Shown: positions 12,975 to 26,004, counted from the stretch's first letter. The stretch is DNA of 64,000 nucleotides from Nymphaea colorata (GCF_008831285.2 NC_045144.1:22399716-22463715); one strand, 5' to 3'. The notes: generated by a model not told the origin, from the letters alone. Made by a program: numbers and translations.

Positions 12975-13270
12975 ATGAGATAGTAAAATTTTTATGAGAT
13001 AATAAGATAATGTTATAAGAAGCGCAAAAAAACAAAAAAAAAGCTTTTTTACTACTCGAAGGAGTATATTAGTCATAGCAATATTCATATATGGACTGAC
13101 AAATTTTACCTTTATCAAATCTCCAAATCTTCCTTTTGTTGTTCCATATTTATCCTTACAAAAAGCTCTTTTTTGTATTAATCATGGGCTTCTTTTTTCA
13201 TACTTAAAATGACACACAAAATTATAAACACAAAGGTCGTGTATATAACCAGCTTCATTTCTCTTGCTAG
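12975..13270. repeat. Dispersed repeat, copy 1
   Basis: This matches 16480-16740 in the same orientation. Shared landmarks in order are TATGAGATAATxxxATAATGTTAT, TTTTTTTACT, GACAAATTTTA, TTTATCAAATC, GTATTAATCATG, AAAATGxCACA and GTGTATATAAC. The family is not recognised. The conserved right-hand GTATATAAC could be a promoter-like site of an element, which is inference only. Confidence 0.7.
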
Positions 13271-14650
13271 TCTGTATGTGCTTTGTCAAGCTGATGAGGA
13301 AAGTACCTATCATCTCTTTGGGTCTATCTTGAGGTTCAATGCTTGTTATGGCTTCTTGGCTGCGTCACTCACTGCCTGTCTCTTTGCCTTCCTTTGCTTG
13401 CGACCTCTTGTTTGGCCCATCTATTGCTCATAAATCGTATAAATAACATTTTCTTTAGCAGACTTAGCTCTTCATCTTTTAGTGGCAAATTTGGACTACT
13501 TATAATGGCATTTTCTTTCGTGGCACTGCCTATGATTGCCATGGCCCGTTTCATGTTATTTGATCAACGATTGTGGTGGTTCTTAATTAGGCGTCACATA
13601 AATTTGCTTCCATTGTTCACTTTTCAAGTGATGTAGTTTTAATTTGGTAATGTTTATTTGTTCCGGCATTCAACACTCTTGGGTGTGGCTGTGTTCAACG
13701 AATTAATCTCTCTCCCCTCCCTCACCCCACAACAGACACACAAACACACACTAGTATATGTGCTCTGTAAACATTTTCCCATTTCTCACTAAATCTAACC
13801 CATTGATGAGTCTATTAGAAATTAACTTTTGAAATTAATATTTATCGAAGTTTTCCTGCTAACCTAATGGCTTAGAATGCAATAAAATTTCCAAGCACAA
13901 CAAATTATGGTCAGAAAATACTTTAATTAGCAAATAACTACTAGGTTTCTTGCCATTTTGAATGCATTTACAAGTTGATAATAAGAATCCAAATGCTACT
14001 TCGGATGACTTGCATAGAAGAGAGAGAGTGTGTGTGTCTATGTATGTTTAATGGAAACCATTTTCAAAGCAATTTTTCCTATATAAGGCAAGAGTGCAAA
14101 GACTTTTCAAAGCATTTCAAATAATATAATCGTGTGAAACGTGATAGCTCATGAGAGCTTCGGAGACTGTATCTCTTTGTCCATTAAGAAAGCAAAATGT
14201 TCCATCAAGGTTTTGAGCCGTACTTGTTGACTGCCAGCTTACAGTATTTTCTTCTTTTTAGCACGTAAATTTCAACGAACTTGCTGGTTGAGATTCACCT
14301 TTGTTTTACGTTATTTCTTCCTTGAAAATCTCACTGCTAGCTTCATGAACCTTGTTTCAAAGTACTTTTTGCCTGGTGTAAACTTCGGAACTACTTTTGA
14401 TTTTAAAATGTAATTTGTCATTTTCTGAAAACTTTAGAATGAACAAAACTGTATTAAGAGGAGAGAACAGTCACAAGATATTTGACAATAATAACACAAT
14501 GTTATTGTCTTATGAATTTGCCCCAATATATTATAGCATTACATAAATCTACCTCTTTTTTAGAGTAGATTCATGAGATGGTAACAACATATTACTTTTG
14601 CCAACAGTTACTTAGAAATTGATTGAAGCTAATTTCTTTTTCCATTGAGA
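13271..14650. other. Non-coding stretch
   Basis: AT-rich sequence with short AC/CT-rich runs near 13715-13760 and a short GA/GT run near 14020-14035. No gene is supported; frames are short and hydrophobic without motifs. Confidence 0.4.
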
Positions 14651-14779
14651 CAGGAGCGGAGACAGGATTTTGAAAAGTTATATATTTGCCAAACTCACAT
14701 TTTTGAAAATTTAATGGGTAAATTTTAAATTTTCAAATTGTGAGGTGGGGACATGGCCCCCTCCTTAGCTCTGTCCTTG
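14651..14779. mobile_element. Short hAT-like MITE (about 129 bp)
   Basis: The left end CAGGAGCGGAGACAGGA is matched, inverted, by the right end TTAGCTCTGTCCTTG. This is the CA-G-GCGGA(G/T)C type of terminus seen in plant hAT elements. The inside is AT-rich. The flanking 8 bp do not match well, so the boundaries are uncertain. Confidence 0.4.
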
Positions 14780-16189
14780 CTGGAAGGTAAAGCTTCCTAC
14801 TTTTATTTACAAAAAAATGTATAGATACCAGAAGAATACAGATAATGCTAAACATCGGCTGTAAGATAAATAGAAAAGATTAGCACAGGCCATACAACAT
14901 TCTTGTTCACAATAGAGAAAGAGACTCAAAACAAAAGGCCACCCTAGAAGTGGAGGCATGGGGGGACATTACCCAATGCATTGACAACCAAAAGAGGCTC
15001 TTTAGGCCCCACAATGGCGAGAGCCACTTGCATTGGTGGGAGATTATTGACAATGGCGAGAGCCACTTTTCATTTATTAGGGCTGTCTTCAATCACTTGG
15101 TTTAGGCTTCTTTTCCACCCATTAACATTAATGCTAATATCAAGCACTAATATATGCGTGCTACTTATTACCTCCTGATCGGCAGAACAGACGAATAGAA
15201 AGTTGAACTCACTGTCATAGCTGCCCATGACCCTTTCTGATTTAGACACTTTGATGTTATCTACTTCTTTGTCCCACCATACTGGACAAACTTCCTTCCT
15301 ATGGGACGGCCAACGCCAAGAATGGCTTTCCCAGTAGTTAAGAAGAGCCGGGAAAAGCCGTGCTTGACGACCATAGCAGGTCAAGCATGCACGTGTTGGA
15401 ACACCTTCAGCCAATGGATGGGGATGGGCAGACATGATTGGCAAACCGGTAACTTGGACTTGGGTCGGTCACCAGGCTAGTGAATTTTAAAATAACTCTA
15501 ATGTAAATCACTGCCACTCAATCTAGAGGAAGATGGGCCATCCTTGACACCTGGTGTGGTTTTGTAGATCTAAGCTAAGTCAGACCATTCACGAGTCAAC
15601 CTGGTGAACTATGGGCATTTGGAATAAATAACATTCATGGTCGACATTTATTACTAGCCGGCAAAAGTCAGCTTACCATCTATCCCCTCGACGGATGATT
15701 TTTCATTCTTTTATATTATGTCATTATAAACATTCGAAAAAGGTGCATTTACAGTGGTCAACTGCTTTGCCACCGTTTTTAACAGTAAAATACACTTTTC
15801 ATCACTGTTTTAGTGACACAAAATAAAAACTAATTATTTAATTATAAAGGTATCAAGTTGATTTTAAAATATATAATATTTTCAAGTACAATTAGAGACA
15901 AGAAGTTATACAAATAACTTATATATATCAACCAATCTACAGACAAAAATTTTATGTAATTTTTGAATTTGTTACCACAATATTTGAGTCTCTCACGAGC
16001 CACCACCGCGTCATCTTGCAAATAGCCCCTGTATACATTTTTGAAATCAGCTTTTTCCCATGATATCAAGTTATATATGCTGCTTTGCATGTAACAAGCG
16101 TACACTAAATGTGGACGCTACTATCAATATGCACATTTACTTTTATGGCTAAACATTGCATATGTATGTGCATGACATAACAAATATGT
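14780..16189. other. Non-coding stretch
   Basis: A short direct repeat CAATGGCGAGAGCCACTT occurs at about 15013 and 15051. The minus strand has a 124-codon open frame at 15444-15070 with no recognisable domain. I do not call it a gene. Confidence 0.4.
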
Positions 16190-16500
16190 ATGGAATAACA
16201 AGTAGTTATGAAATAATGTTTATGAGATAACAACATATTTATGAGATAACGAACAGAAGGATGTATGAGATAACGCTAAAAATAAGTATGAGATAATGTT
16301 TATGAAATAACAAAATATTTATGAGGTAATAAAATAACAGACAGACGTATGAGGTAACTTTAAACATAAGTACAAGAAAATGTTTATGAGATAATAAAAT
16401 ATTTATGAGGAAATAAGACAATGGATAGATGTATGAGATAATGCTAAACATAAGTATGAGATATATTTATGAGATAATAAAATGTTTATGAGATAATGGA
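16190..16500. repeat. TATGAGATAA minisatellite
   Basis: Words of the type TATGAGATAAC/T alternate with AAAATATT spacers, giving an irregular unit of about 20-55 bp repeated through the segment. It leads directly into the dispersed repeat at 16480. The same word precedes the other copy at 12975. Confidence 0.75.
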
Positions 16501-16740
16501 ATAATGTTATGAGCTGGCAAAAAAACGAAAATATTTTTTTTACTGCATAAATAGGTATATTGGTTATAACGGTATGTCTATGCGGATTGACAAATTTTAT
16601 TTTTATCAAATCCTTAAATCTTTTTTTGTAGTTTTTTTGGTCAATATTTTTTTGGTATTAATCATGAGCAATTTTTGTCATTATTAAAATGGCACATAAG
16701 GTTACGTAAGTATGGTGTATATAACTAGCTTCGTTTCTAC
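16480..16740. repeat. Dispersed repeat, copy 2
   Basis: Second copy of the repeat at 12975-13270, same orientation, carrying the same ordered landmarks up to GTGTATATAACTAGCTTCGT. The two copies have clearly diverged. Confidence 0.7.
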
Positions 16741-18259
16741 ATACCGTGTGTTTCTAGTTGGAGTCCTTGGAAACTAAACTGGCACAGGTTGACTGAGGTA
16801 CTTGACATGTAGGTCCCTGAAATATTAAATCGGTCAGGTAAAAAGTCCTTGAATACCAATTAGTGGTTCCTATAGATGACGGCCCTCACATCATGAAAAT
16901 CTTACTCGTCCTATAATCAACTTTGTGGTGCAGGCATGAGCAAATGCTTTGACGGGTCTTGGCAGGTCTGGATCTAAACCTGAAATGGTAATGGTACCGG
17001 AAACCGTAATGGGACGTGGATTTGAACGGATCAAACTATGTGCAATTGAATATGAATAAACAAAAGTGCTGGACCCATCAGAAATTGAACGAAGAAACTG
17101 GAATGCTTTTGGTCGACTCTTAATTAATCTGCATACTAAGTGGATCCTATTTTAAATGCTGATCTGAATCTGATCTAGAACCAGACAACATTCAGTTGAG
17201 CAAAGCTGGATTTAATGACAGAGTGTAGCGACCAAGTTTACTTAGGTGAGCAAGGAGTATATTTTATCTTACCGCCCAACAAGAGGACTGAAGCCCCCAT
17301 CATTCCCTAATCTTTTTAGGGTATCAGACCTCTTTAGGTGCTTCATGGTAAGAAGTTCATGCATATCAATGCCCTTTTTTATAGCGTAAGAAGTTCATGC
17401 TTTACAAATTCAAAACAAAAACTGATTGCCTACCACCCCGTACCCAATCTGTTGTGCCATCCTCCTTATTTGGTTTTTATGATTAGATAGGAGATCAGTT
17501 TTGAATTGGAACCTAAAGAATATCGACCCATAGGTTTTTGAGGCATTACATGTTGGTGCATGAAGAAAGGAAAAGGGAGGATTACCTGAAAGTGGATTTG
17601 AGTTCCCAACAATGGATTGAAGAAATTGTTCTATTGTTTTGGGGTTGATTCTGATCTAGGCATTACGGAGGATAGTTAAGTTACCGGGTCCAGATTCAAA
17701 TCCAATGTCAAAACGTATTTATTTTATCAAAACTAATGCTGATCCTTATAGCATACCGACATCCGAATTGTAGATATTATAAAATATGGGTTTAATTCAG
17801 ACACTGACGTGGGTTGGAAGTTAGCAAATAATTTGGACAAGGGAACCAGTCCAAGTCCAACTATTAACCCGTTCTATTTCCATGAAAATTTAGCCTGCTT
17901 TATCGGTTTCAGATCTGGATTAGCCAAATGAGCAAATCCATACCCCCATTAATTCCCGAAAAGGAGTAGCCAAGGGAAAAAAAAAGGCCATAAACGTGAG
18001 ACAAAGTTTCAGAAATTAGCGAAGTCAAACACCATTTTCTAACCTTTCCCCAACCTATTTACCAAAACGAATCTGGATCCATTAATTAGCGGGCACGTAA
18101 TATCTGACTGCCATTTAACCGATACAATGCCAGCCGCTACAGATCTCTGTCTTTTATTTTCTTAACTCAAATAAAAATCATTTTAACTACTAAAAGGTTA
18201 ATATGGGTAGGATGTTTGCCCGGTACAGACATGGACAACATTGATCAATTCTCACTTTT
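16741..18259. other. Non-coding stretch before the hAT element
   Basis: No gene is supported. The sequence contains scattered repeats of words such as GGATCTGAATCTGATCTAG, as is common in decayed retrotransposon DNA, but no termini or protein domains are visible. Confidence 0.4.
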
Positions 18260-18270
18260 ATCATAATTAG

Positions 18271-18450
18271 GGGTGCACAACGAGTCGAGCTACTCGAGCT
18301 CGACTCGTTTAAGCTCGATTCGTAAGCGAGTTCGAGCTGCTCATTTAGTTAAACGAGTCGAGCTCGAGTTGACGAGTCGACTCATTTAACTAATCGAGTC
18401 GAGTTCGAGTTCACTCAAGTGAACTCGTTAAAGCTCGAACGGCTCCACTA
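18271..18450. repeat. Left subterminal GAGCTCGA array of the hAT element
   Basis: At least ten overlapping copies of GAGTCGAG, GAGCTCGA or CTCGAGCTC occur in both orientations within 180 bp. The right end of the element (27145-27415) has a matching array. In hAT elements such motifs are usually transposase-binding sites; here this is inferred from position and density. Confidence 0.8.
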
Positions 18451-20733
18451 GTTAATGAAGCGGTTTTAAAAAAACCGGCAGAAGCTTCTCACAGGCGGGA
18501 AACTCTTTTTCACTTTAGGGTTTCCTTTTTTCGTTCTCCCTCTCTCCGACTCCGACTCTTCCTCTCTCGGTCTCTCCGACCTCTCCTTCTCTTCTCCCGT
18601 TCTCCGCCTGCCGCCCTGCTTGTGCTCTCAGCTCTTCTTCTCCGCCTATGCTCTGCGCTCCAACCGCCCTGCGTCAGTGTGCTCTCTACTTCTCCAGTGA
18701 CATCCAACTCAAAGGCCGCGCATCCTGCTCTGGCGGTGTCTCATTTCTCTGGCGTCAACCTGCTTCTGCGACGTCCTTCTCCTCCTTCGACGGTTCGACC
18801 AGCTTCTCTGTTGTGGTTGTTCCAGTTCCAGGTGTGGCTCTGCTGTCCATCTCTCCTCTCTCTCTCTGTCTCTGTCTCCGTCTCTCTCCCTTTCTTGGTT
18901 GCTCTATCTATGTCTAAACCCGCGTTTGATGGGGGATTTTGGTTTCTCTCGTGTCCTGTAGCTGTTTCGGAGGCCTGTCGCAGTTCTGGTGACCTGCTGC
19001 TTTGATCAACATTGAGCTGTCTTTCAGGTACCTTTCTTCGAGCCCCTACCTGTCTCTCTCTTTCTCACATACACAAGTGCATATTACGCTGGTTTTTCTT
19101 TTACTATGCTTTTACTGTCTTTTCTTCTTCTGTTTGTGCTTCTCTCTGTTTCTTTACATTTGTTTCCTATTTCATTTCCCTAATCAATCTAACAGATGCC
19201 CTTTTGCCTCTATTATGTTCATTTCCCCTTTTTATTTATTTCTGTAATATGCTAGTTTCTGTAATAAGTACTGAGTTTCTGGTTTTTTTTATGTTCAATC
19301 TCGTTAAACCTGAATCTAGTTTTATTGTGTGCATCATCAGAAATCACCCTTTTAAGCCTTTGTGTTCTGTTTTTTTTTAATCTCTTCTCATTTTCAGAAT
19401 ATTGTTTGATCTCAGTCTTTTCTTCTGTTTCATTAAATCATGGATTTCAACACTTCAGAATCCACACAGTTTTCGAGCCATATGCGTTGACGTTAAAAAG
19501 AATCAAACAAGCTCTTTTAATGGAAAAGACATAATCTCATTTAACGAGATTTATGACCTGAATAGATCAGTGCTTAAAAGCTTAGCTTAGTTAAGCAAGT
19601 TGACTTGGTCACTCAGTTCCCAACCTGGTCAAGAAAATGGAGGGTTTATTGAAGAATCAGGAATTGACAAGACCCAGCTGAGTCAAAATGACTTTGCAAT
19701 CCACTTTGTCTTCAAGCCCTATGCCACTGAGTCATTTTCTCTGAGATTGCCTTCTTTGGATCTGAATATTGTTTATTCTCAGCCTTTTCTTCTGTTCCAT
19801 TAAGTCTTGGATTTCAGCACTAAACAGTTCAACGTGGTTTTGAAAAACATAGCTGAGTCAACCAGGTTGATCTGGTGACTCCGTCCTCAACCTGGTCAAG
19901 AAAATGGAAAAAACAGGAACTGTCAAGACAGCGTGTGTGTGATAAACAGGAACTGGACCGATTCGGAACTTTCACTTGCTACCATTGTTAAGAAACTACT
20001 TTATTAATTGCTGCGCCAGGTGCTCTCATCAGAAAAAGACATGGAAATCTTCTTTTGTTCAAATCTGTGACCAATTCATATCTACCAAGGTTCATGCTTA
20101 TTAAACTTAACGCCAAGCAATTTGAGGATCAGTAAGGCTTTTTTCACCTTTTCATCTTGTTGGTAGATGAAAATGCCCTTGTTGCTTCTATGTTGTCCAA
20201 ATGTTGGTGTGCTACTGCCAGAGAAAAGTGGGTGGGATCAACAGTTGCAAAAGTATGAATGCTCATGCTTGTTTTTGCTCATATAGAAGTTGATTTCTTG
20301 ATGATTGGGCATGTGAATAAAATTTGGGTGGACACATGCTTTTCGTTTATCTTCTTAACATGCATTCTACATACAAGTGCTTGAGCCAGCAGGCCCAGCA
20401 TCCAGGGATTTCCTTTGGCACAGTTTTGGGCCTTTTGGCTGATGAAATGCACTTTCTGTTCTCCAGTGTGGTAGCAGTGCTACCTTGCTATCATATTTAA
20501 TGGATTTCTTCATAAAAATATCTGAGGTTCTGTATTGTTATTTTCCTTTGATACTTTCGTATCTGAACTTCTATGTTTTCTTCAGTCCAAACAGATTATG
20601 TTTTCATGTCTCAACTATGTTGGTTCTACTTTTTAGGATGTGATGTCTGAGTTTAATTTTGCATGATTTGTATTTCATACTTCTTTGATGCATGAATAAT
20701 AAATTATTATCTGAAGTTGCCCTTTGTTCTCAG
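18451..20733 (+). other. Captured 5' region: CT-rich leader and non-coding DNA
   Basis: At 18510-18960 the DNA becomes CT-rich and less AT-rich than its surroundings (TTTAGGGTTTCC, then CTCTCC runs), like the 5' leader and first exon of a plant gene. A 127-codon frame starts at 18622 but has no domain. Downstream, a diverged duplication is seen: AATATTGTTTxxTCTCAG at 19399 and 19766, and AACCTGGTCAAGAAAATGGA at about 19621 and 19889. No upstream ATPase motifs of the SNF2 gene are present. Confidence 0.5.
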
Positions 20734-21840
20734 GAATTGAGAGAGAAGATCAAACCATATTTTCTGCGTCGACTGAAAAGTGAAGTTTTCCTTCATGAAG
20801 AAACCAAATCTGCAAAGATTTCGAAAAAGGAGGAGATAATTGTCTGGCTTAGGCTTACCTCATGTCAGGTGGTAGCTTATAAATTTGTAATGATGTTGTA
20901 GTTGCTGTAATTAGTTTATCATCTCATTCACTTTATGAATCAAGAACTCTAAGCCCTTTCAGCGTGTTAGATTTCTTCATTACTTCCTGTATGGTAAAGT
21001 TGCTTCATAGACATGCATAATAGGTGAAGACCATTTATTTGTCTGACTCAGCTTAGGTTAATCATTTTTACTAGCTGAAGCTGTTCTAATGACCAGTCGC
21101 TCTTATTGTGGCAGAGGCAATTGTATGAAGCATTTGTACAGAGTGAGACAGTTTTTTCATCAGTCCAAGGGTTGCCATTGGCTGCTTTAACTGTATGTAA
21201 CAGTTCCTTAAAATTTCTGCTTCCCTCTAGAAGTTTTTAGCAACCAATCACAATTATTCATACCTTGTTGGGATTAGAATCCTTGTAGCTTGTCATTTGA
21301 AGTTTTCATGGTCTTTTGTGCTTAGTATGGCATTGTTGTAATTGATGCTATAGTTTGTCCATTGTTGCATGCTGTAGTGGAATGATTGTGCCCAATTGTT
21401 TAAAATTTAAAGTACCTCTAAGATGTCGTCATATGGTATTTGTGCATTATTCTATGATACTTAACCCAGTAAAATATCATCCTAACAATGTAAAAGATAG
21501 AGCTCCAGCAACGTGGGCTTCAGAAGTGGTGTAGCTGCATTGGTTAACAACTTATTGACCAGTCCTGGAAACATGCATAAGAAAACTCCTAAAACTTGTA
21601 GGGATCATATTTTGCACCTACTTTCAATTGAGCAAGCAGAGGAACATGGGAAGTGTTGCTCAAGAAAGGTAGAATGAGGTTCATGCTTATGCCATTTATA
21701 ACTTGTTTTAAGTTGGAAATTTTTAGTGGTGAAGATTTGATATTTTCATGCTTATGGTGCAATAGGTATTGAAAAAGATATGTGATCATCCGTCTCTGTT
21801 GACTCAAAGAGCAACAGATGATGTGTTGGAAGGGAAGGAC

Positions 21841-22309
21841 TGTTGGGATTTCTCCCTCATGCATATACAAAACCAAACGTATATACCCTAAACAGGATCA
21901 TGTTCATGTTAAATCATTGAAAAAACAAAATCTTAAACTGAAGCGGAAGCATACCTGAATCCATCTGAGGAACTGGACGGTAGTTCACGGTAGGATCTTC
22001 CACGGTCTTTGCGGCGCACGTGATGTCTCTCTCAGATGGGAAAGAGACAACCCTAGAAACCAACATTTCAAGCAACCATTGCACGACCCCAGGGACCACT
22101 ACCATTTTATATTAAGGGCAATTACGGATTCAACCCATCAAAGAGTCTGTAATTGCGTACAGGTATCTATACATTTCAAAATTACCCCGTACCATATAAA
22201 ATGACGTAATATCCCAAAACGCAATCACTTAAGTGGATATTTACCTTAAGACAGCCATAATGTCTGAAATTCCTCATAGACATATGCCGGCCCACCAAAT
22301 GATCTTACA
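21841..22309 (-). repeat. Copia 3' LTR (469 bp)
   Basis: It begins TG and ends CA on the plus strand. The inner side abuts the polypurine tract and the outer side abuts SNF2 exon sequence. There is no partner LTR in the window. Confidence 0.8.
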
Positions 22310-22701
22310 ATCTCCCACTTGGGCCAAATATCTCTTTATACATTTAGACATTACATCAAACCTTAGGAGCTCATAACTGCTATCTTATTAAACGTTATTT
22401 TCACCAATCTCGTCCATGATCATATCAAAAAAGAACCAAAGCGGGTCGCTATATTAAAATTAGCTAAACCTTCAATGATCACAAATGTTAACACAACTAA
22501 TGACATAGATCTGATATGGATGTATAGCATAAAAATTACATGTAATGTGATTACAACATGTCTATTCTCAACTGGTCCAACTTTAAAACCTTATGGAGAT
22601 CAAAACATAAACACAGAATGGAACCAAAGAAATTTAAAATTTATTCTGTAGAAAATTGAATATGTGTCCATACATAAGAGCAAACAAAATACAAACTCCC
22701 A

Positions 22702-24936
22702 CTAAACCAGCACATCATCCAAGGATAACACCATTATACGAACAACATGTTCATGAAAGACCTTATGTGTTAAACCCTTAGTAAGTGGATCCGCAATCAT
22801 AGAGTTTGTCCCAATATGCTCTAAAGACACCTGACCATTCTGTATCCTTTCTTTGACAGCCCAAAACTTAATGTCGATGTGCTTCAACTTTGACAAACTG
22901 CGGCTGTTATTAGAGTACATGGCTGCTGAATTATTGTCACACAACAACCTTAGTGGTCTTCCTATACCACTCACAATGCGCAGCCCCGTGAAAAAATTAT
23001 GCAACCACAAAGCATGATTGGATGCCTCGTAACATGTTATGCTACTGTCTTGGCACTCAGCAAAGTCAGAATCCGAATACCCAATGATCTCCAATTGGTA
23101 TGACTTCCTGTATGTGAGCATAAAATCTTTTGTTCTTTATAGGTACCTCAATACCCTTTTGGCTACTTTCCAATTATCCATACCAAGATCACTTAAGTAT
23201 CTGCTTAACATTCCAACGATAAATGCAATATCCGGATGAGTACAAACCTGAGCATACATAAGGCTTCCCACAACAGACGAATAGGGAATCCTTTCCATTT
23301 CCTTATATTCAATTTCACTTCTAGGGCATTGTTTGAGACTAAACTTGTCTCTTTTAGCAACTGGAGTATGTCCTGGTTTACAATCCTTCATGCCATATCG
23401 CTGAAGCACCTTACCAATGTAGGTCTTTTGTGATAATCCAAGAATACCCCGAGAACGATCTCAAAACATTTGGATCCCTAATACAAAAGATGCATCACCA
23501 AGATCCTTCATGTCAAACTTTGTTGACAAAAATTTTCTTAGTTTCATGCAATATGCCCACATCATTACTTGCCAGCAATGTATCATCGACATATAAAACC
23601 AGAAAGATAAATTTACCCCCACTAAACTTTTGGTATACACATTCATCAACCATATTAGTTTCAAAGCCAAATGAAAATATAACTTGATGAAATTTGTAAT
23701 ACCACTGACGGGAAGCTTGCTTTAGCCCATAGATGGATTTCTTAAGTTTGTAGACTATTTTCATTGCATCTCTTGAAACAAAGTTTTCTAGTTGCACCAT
23801 ATATATCATTTCATCAATGTCTCCATTTAGAAATGCTATCTTTACATCCATCTAATGCAGCTCTAAGTCAAAATGAGCCACAAGTGCCATTATAGTCCTG
23901 AAGAAGTCTTTCAACAAAAATGGAGAGAAAGTCTCTGTATAATCAATGTCTTCCTTTTGAATAAAGCCCTTTGTGACAAGACGTGTCTTATACCTTTCGA
24001 CGTTACCTAATGAATCCCTCTTGGTTTTAAATATCCACTTACAACCAATGGGTTTCACACCTTCAGGCAAGGGAACAACTTCCCATACGTCATTGTCCAT
24101 CATAGACTTTATTTCTTCATTCATGGCATCTATCCACTTATGAGATTTAGAACTCTTTATTGCTTGTTGGAGGTTAATATGATCATCCTCCATTAAGACC
24201 ATATCAACATCATGTCCTTGGAGATAGACAAAATCATTTGAAATTGACTTCTCTCTCTAGTGGATCTCCTCAATGGCACCTCTACTTGATTTTCATGAGG
24301 CTGTTGAGTTTGTTCTTCAGTAGGGAGACCGACATCATTGTCTTCTTCTGAATATGTTGATGAAACAATGGCAGGAACAAAGACCTAACTATTGCTTACA
24401 ACATCTGTATGAGTAGAGTCACGTCTATCTTCAAAGACAATATGTTTAACCTAATCACCTCCCCTAAACTCAATATCCTCATAGAAATGGTCATTTTCCG
24501 TTTCAAAGAAAAACTTACTGGTTGGATTATAAAACTTATAACCCCTTAATGTTTGTTTCCATTGCATAGAGACACTTATGTGAGTAGTAGCACATGAATC
24601 TACCCACCAAGTGTCTATGGGTACTGAAGTTAAATTAACCTCAGAACAAACCAAAGTTAGAAGTGTACCATTCCTTTCACGCCATGCGTGAAACTTGGTA
24701 CAATCTTTTTTCATATGACCTTCACTCATGCAAAAGAAGCAGTCTGATAGGCCTTCCTTATGCTTCTTCTGTTTCTTAACGGATGATTGGTCAACTGCAA
24801 CTTCCTTAACAGTCTTTCTTTTCTTACTTATAAAAATCGAATCATTTAACTCAGGAATAGTACTCAAATTTGTAAGTATCATAGAAGCAGAACTCACTAT
24901 ACAAAGAACAAAAATACTAAACATGTTCACAATCAA
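22702..24936 (-). pseudogene. Copia gag-pol remains, most of integrase deleted
   Basis: Reading down from 24936: gag zinc knuckle CFFCMSEGHMKKDC (CX2CX4HX4C), then a protease-start motif WWVDSCATTHIS in which the usual Gly is Cys. Then, with no stop, comes GYKFYNPTSKFFFE, a motif near the integrase C-terminus. Reverse transcriptase follows from 24202 (GCKWIFKTKR, then LNGDIDEMIYM, YGLKQASRQW and LVLYVDDTLL). RNase H remnants end near 22702 (KLKHIDIKFW, ADPLTKGL). The catalytic part of integrase is absent, and frameshifts and stops separate the segments. The motifs fit Tnt1-like copia elements. It is not functional. Confidence 0.88.
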
Positions 24937-24960
24937 AACATGTACAAAGATGAAATAACA

Positions 24961-25439
24961 AATATAAATGAATTTAAATACAATGGTTTAAATCTCATCA
25001 CAAGGTACCGGTGCAACGCTAATATCCAATCTTTGGATTGAAATATTAACTGCAAGTGGTATTCTTGGTCAACAATGAATATAGATAATTAACCCTGTCA
25101 AACAACGAGCCCATCTTTGGATTGACTCACTATTCACATGGAAACCTAAAAAATTATCACATATTCATTGCCCTGTATACTTAAACCTGACCAAGCAACA
25201 ATCCTCCTTTGGGTTGATCATTGCCCGCATGGATCAAGCATACTATCATCTAATGTTCAAAACAGGCAAATTCGTACAACAGTGGTCACTTTGGCAACAT
25301 AAAGTACAAACCTACTCATTTAAAACAATAGACATGGCCAAAGAATAAATTCATAATCCAAATATTCATCTATGGTACACCCACAATTTTAATAACATGC
25401 AAAACATGATACATATATTAAAATTAAATACAAAATTGT
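24961..25439. other. Non-coding remainder to the right of the copia
   Basis: It contains spaced repeats of CCxxxTTTGGxTTGA (near 25030, 25112 and 25205). It may be the untranslated leader of the truncated copia or other filler DNA. No gene is seen. Confidence 0.35.
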
Positions 25440-25990
25440 CTTACATTGAATCCAAAACCAAATGATTCAATAAAATAGGCCTAAAAAAGTTCAAAATTTC
25501 ATGAACCGATACCATAATTGTGTTTAAATGGGTCAAGAACCACTGAATCGGACTTAAAATGGCCTGTATCGTTCTTAAACCACAACTAAACCACTCACAT
25601 GGCCCTAAATAGGCCTGAACCGGTTTAGAAATTGAACGAACCATACAAAATTAGATCGTATCGATTCCAAAACCCACTGAACCGGTTTGAAAATGGCTAG
25701 AATCAGTTCAAAAACTGATTGAACCGGTCTGAAAAGCCCTGAATCGGTCTGAAAAGGGTCCGAATCAGTTCCAAAACTGAATGAACCGGTCCTGAAAGCC
25801 TTGAATCGGTTTGAAAATCAACTGAATCGGTTCTGAAAATCATGAACCGATTTGAAAATCAATTGAACTGATCTGAAAAACAATTGAACCGGTCTAAAAA
25901 GAGTCTGAATTGATTCAGAAAGGTGCGAACCGGTTCTAAATCAAACGGAATCAGTTCTAAGCTTAATGAACCGGTTCTGTTTCAAAACAA
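25440..25990. repeat. GAACCGGTxTGAAAA minisatellite
   Basis: The word (T)GAACCGGTTTGAAAA and variants such as GAATCGGTCTGAAAA recur about every 16-35 bp for some 500 bp, most regular at 25670-25960. Spacing is irregular. It lies between the copia remains and the fourth SNF2 exon, inside the hAT element. Confidence 0.8.
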
Positions 25991-26004
25991 ACCCTATGAG
26001 TACG

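Larger units (their letters stand above)
21841..24960 (-). mobile_element. Truncated Ty1/copia nested in the captured SNF2 exon
   Basis: The 3' LTR (in minus-strand sense) is at 21841-22309, starting TGTTGGGATT and ending CTTACA on the plus strand. It is followed by a polypurine tract, read on the plus strand as TCTCCCACTT (22311-22320). The internal part runs from RNase H through reverse transcriptase to gag, leftward to rightward. No second LTR or primer-binding site is found to the right, so the gag-side end is truncated. The right limit, about 24960, is where coding similarity fades. The left LTR edge falls exactly at the end of a coding SNF2 exon segment. Confidence 0.85.

Noticed and set aside
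15070-15444. 124-codon minus-strand open frame
   Set aside because: No recognisable domain, no supporting splice or neighbour evidence; it probably reflects locally less AT-rich DNA.
18510-18707. Arg-rich minus-strand frame (RRRGRRDRERKSR)
   Set aside because: Reverse reading of a CT-rich gene leader; low complexity.
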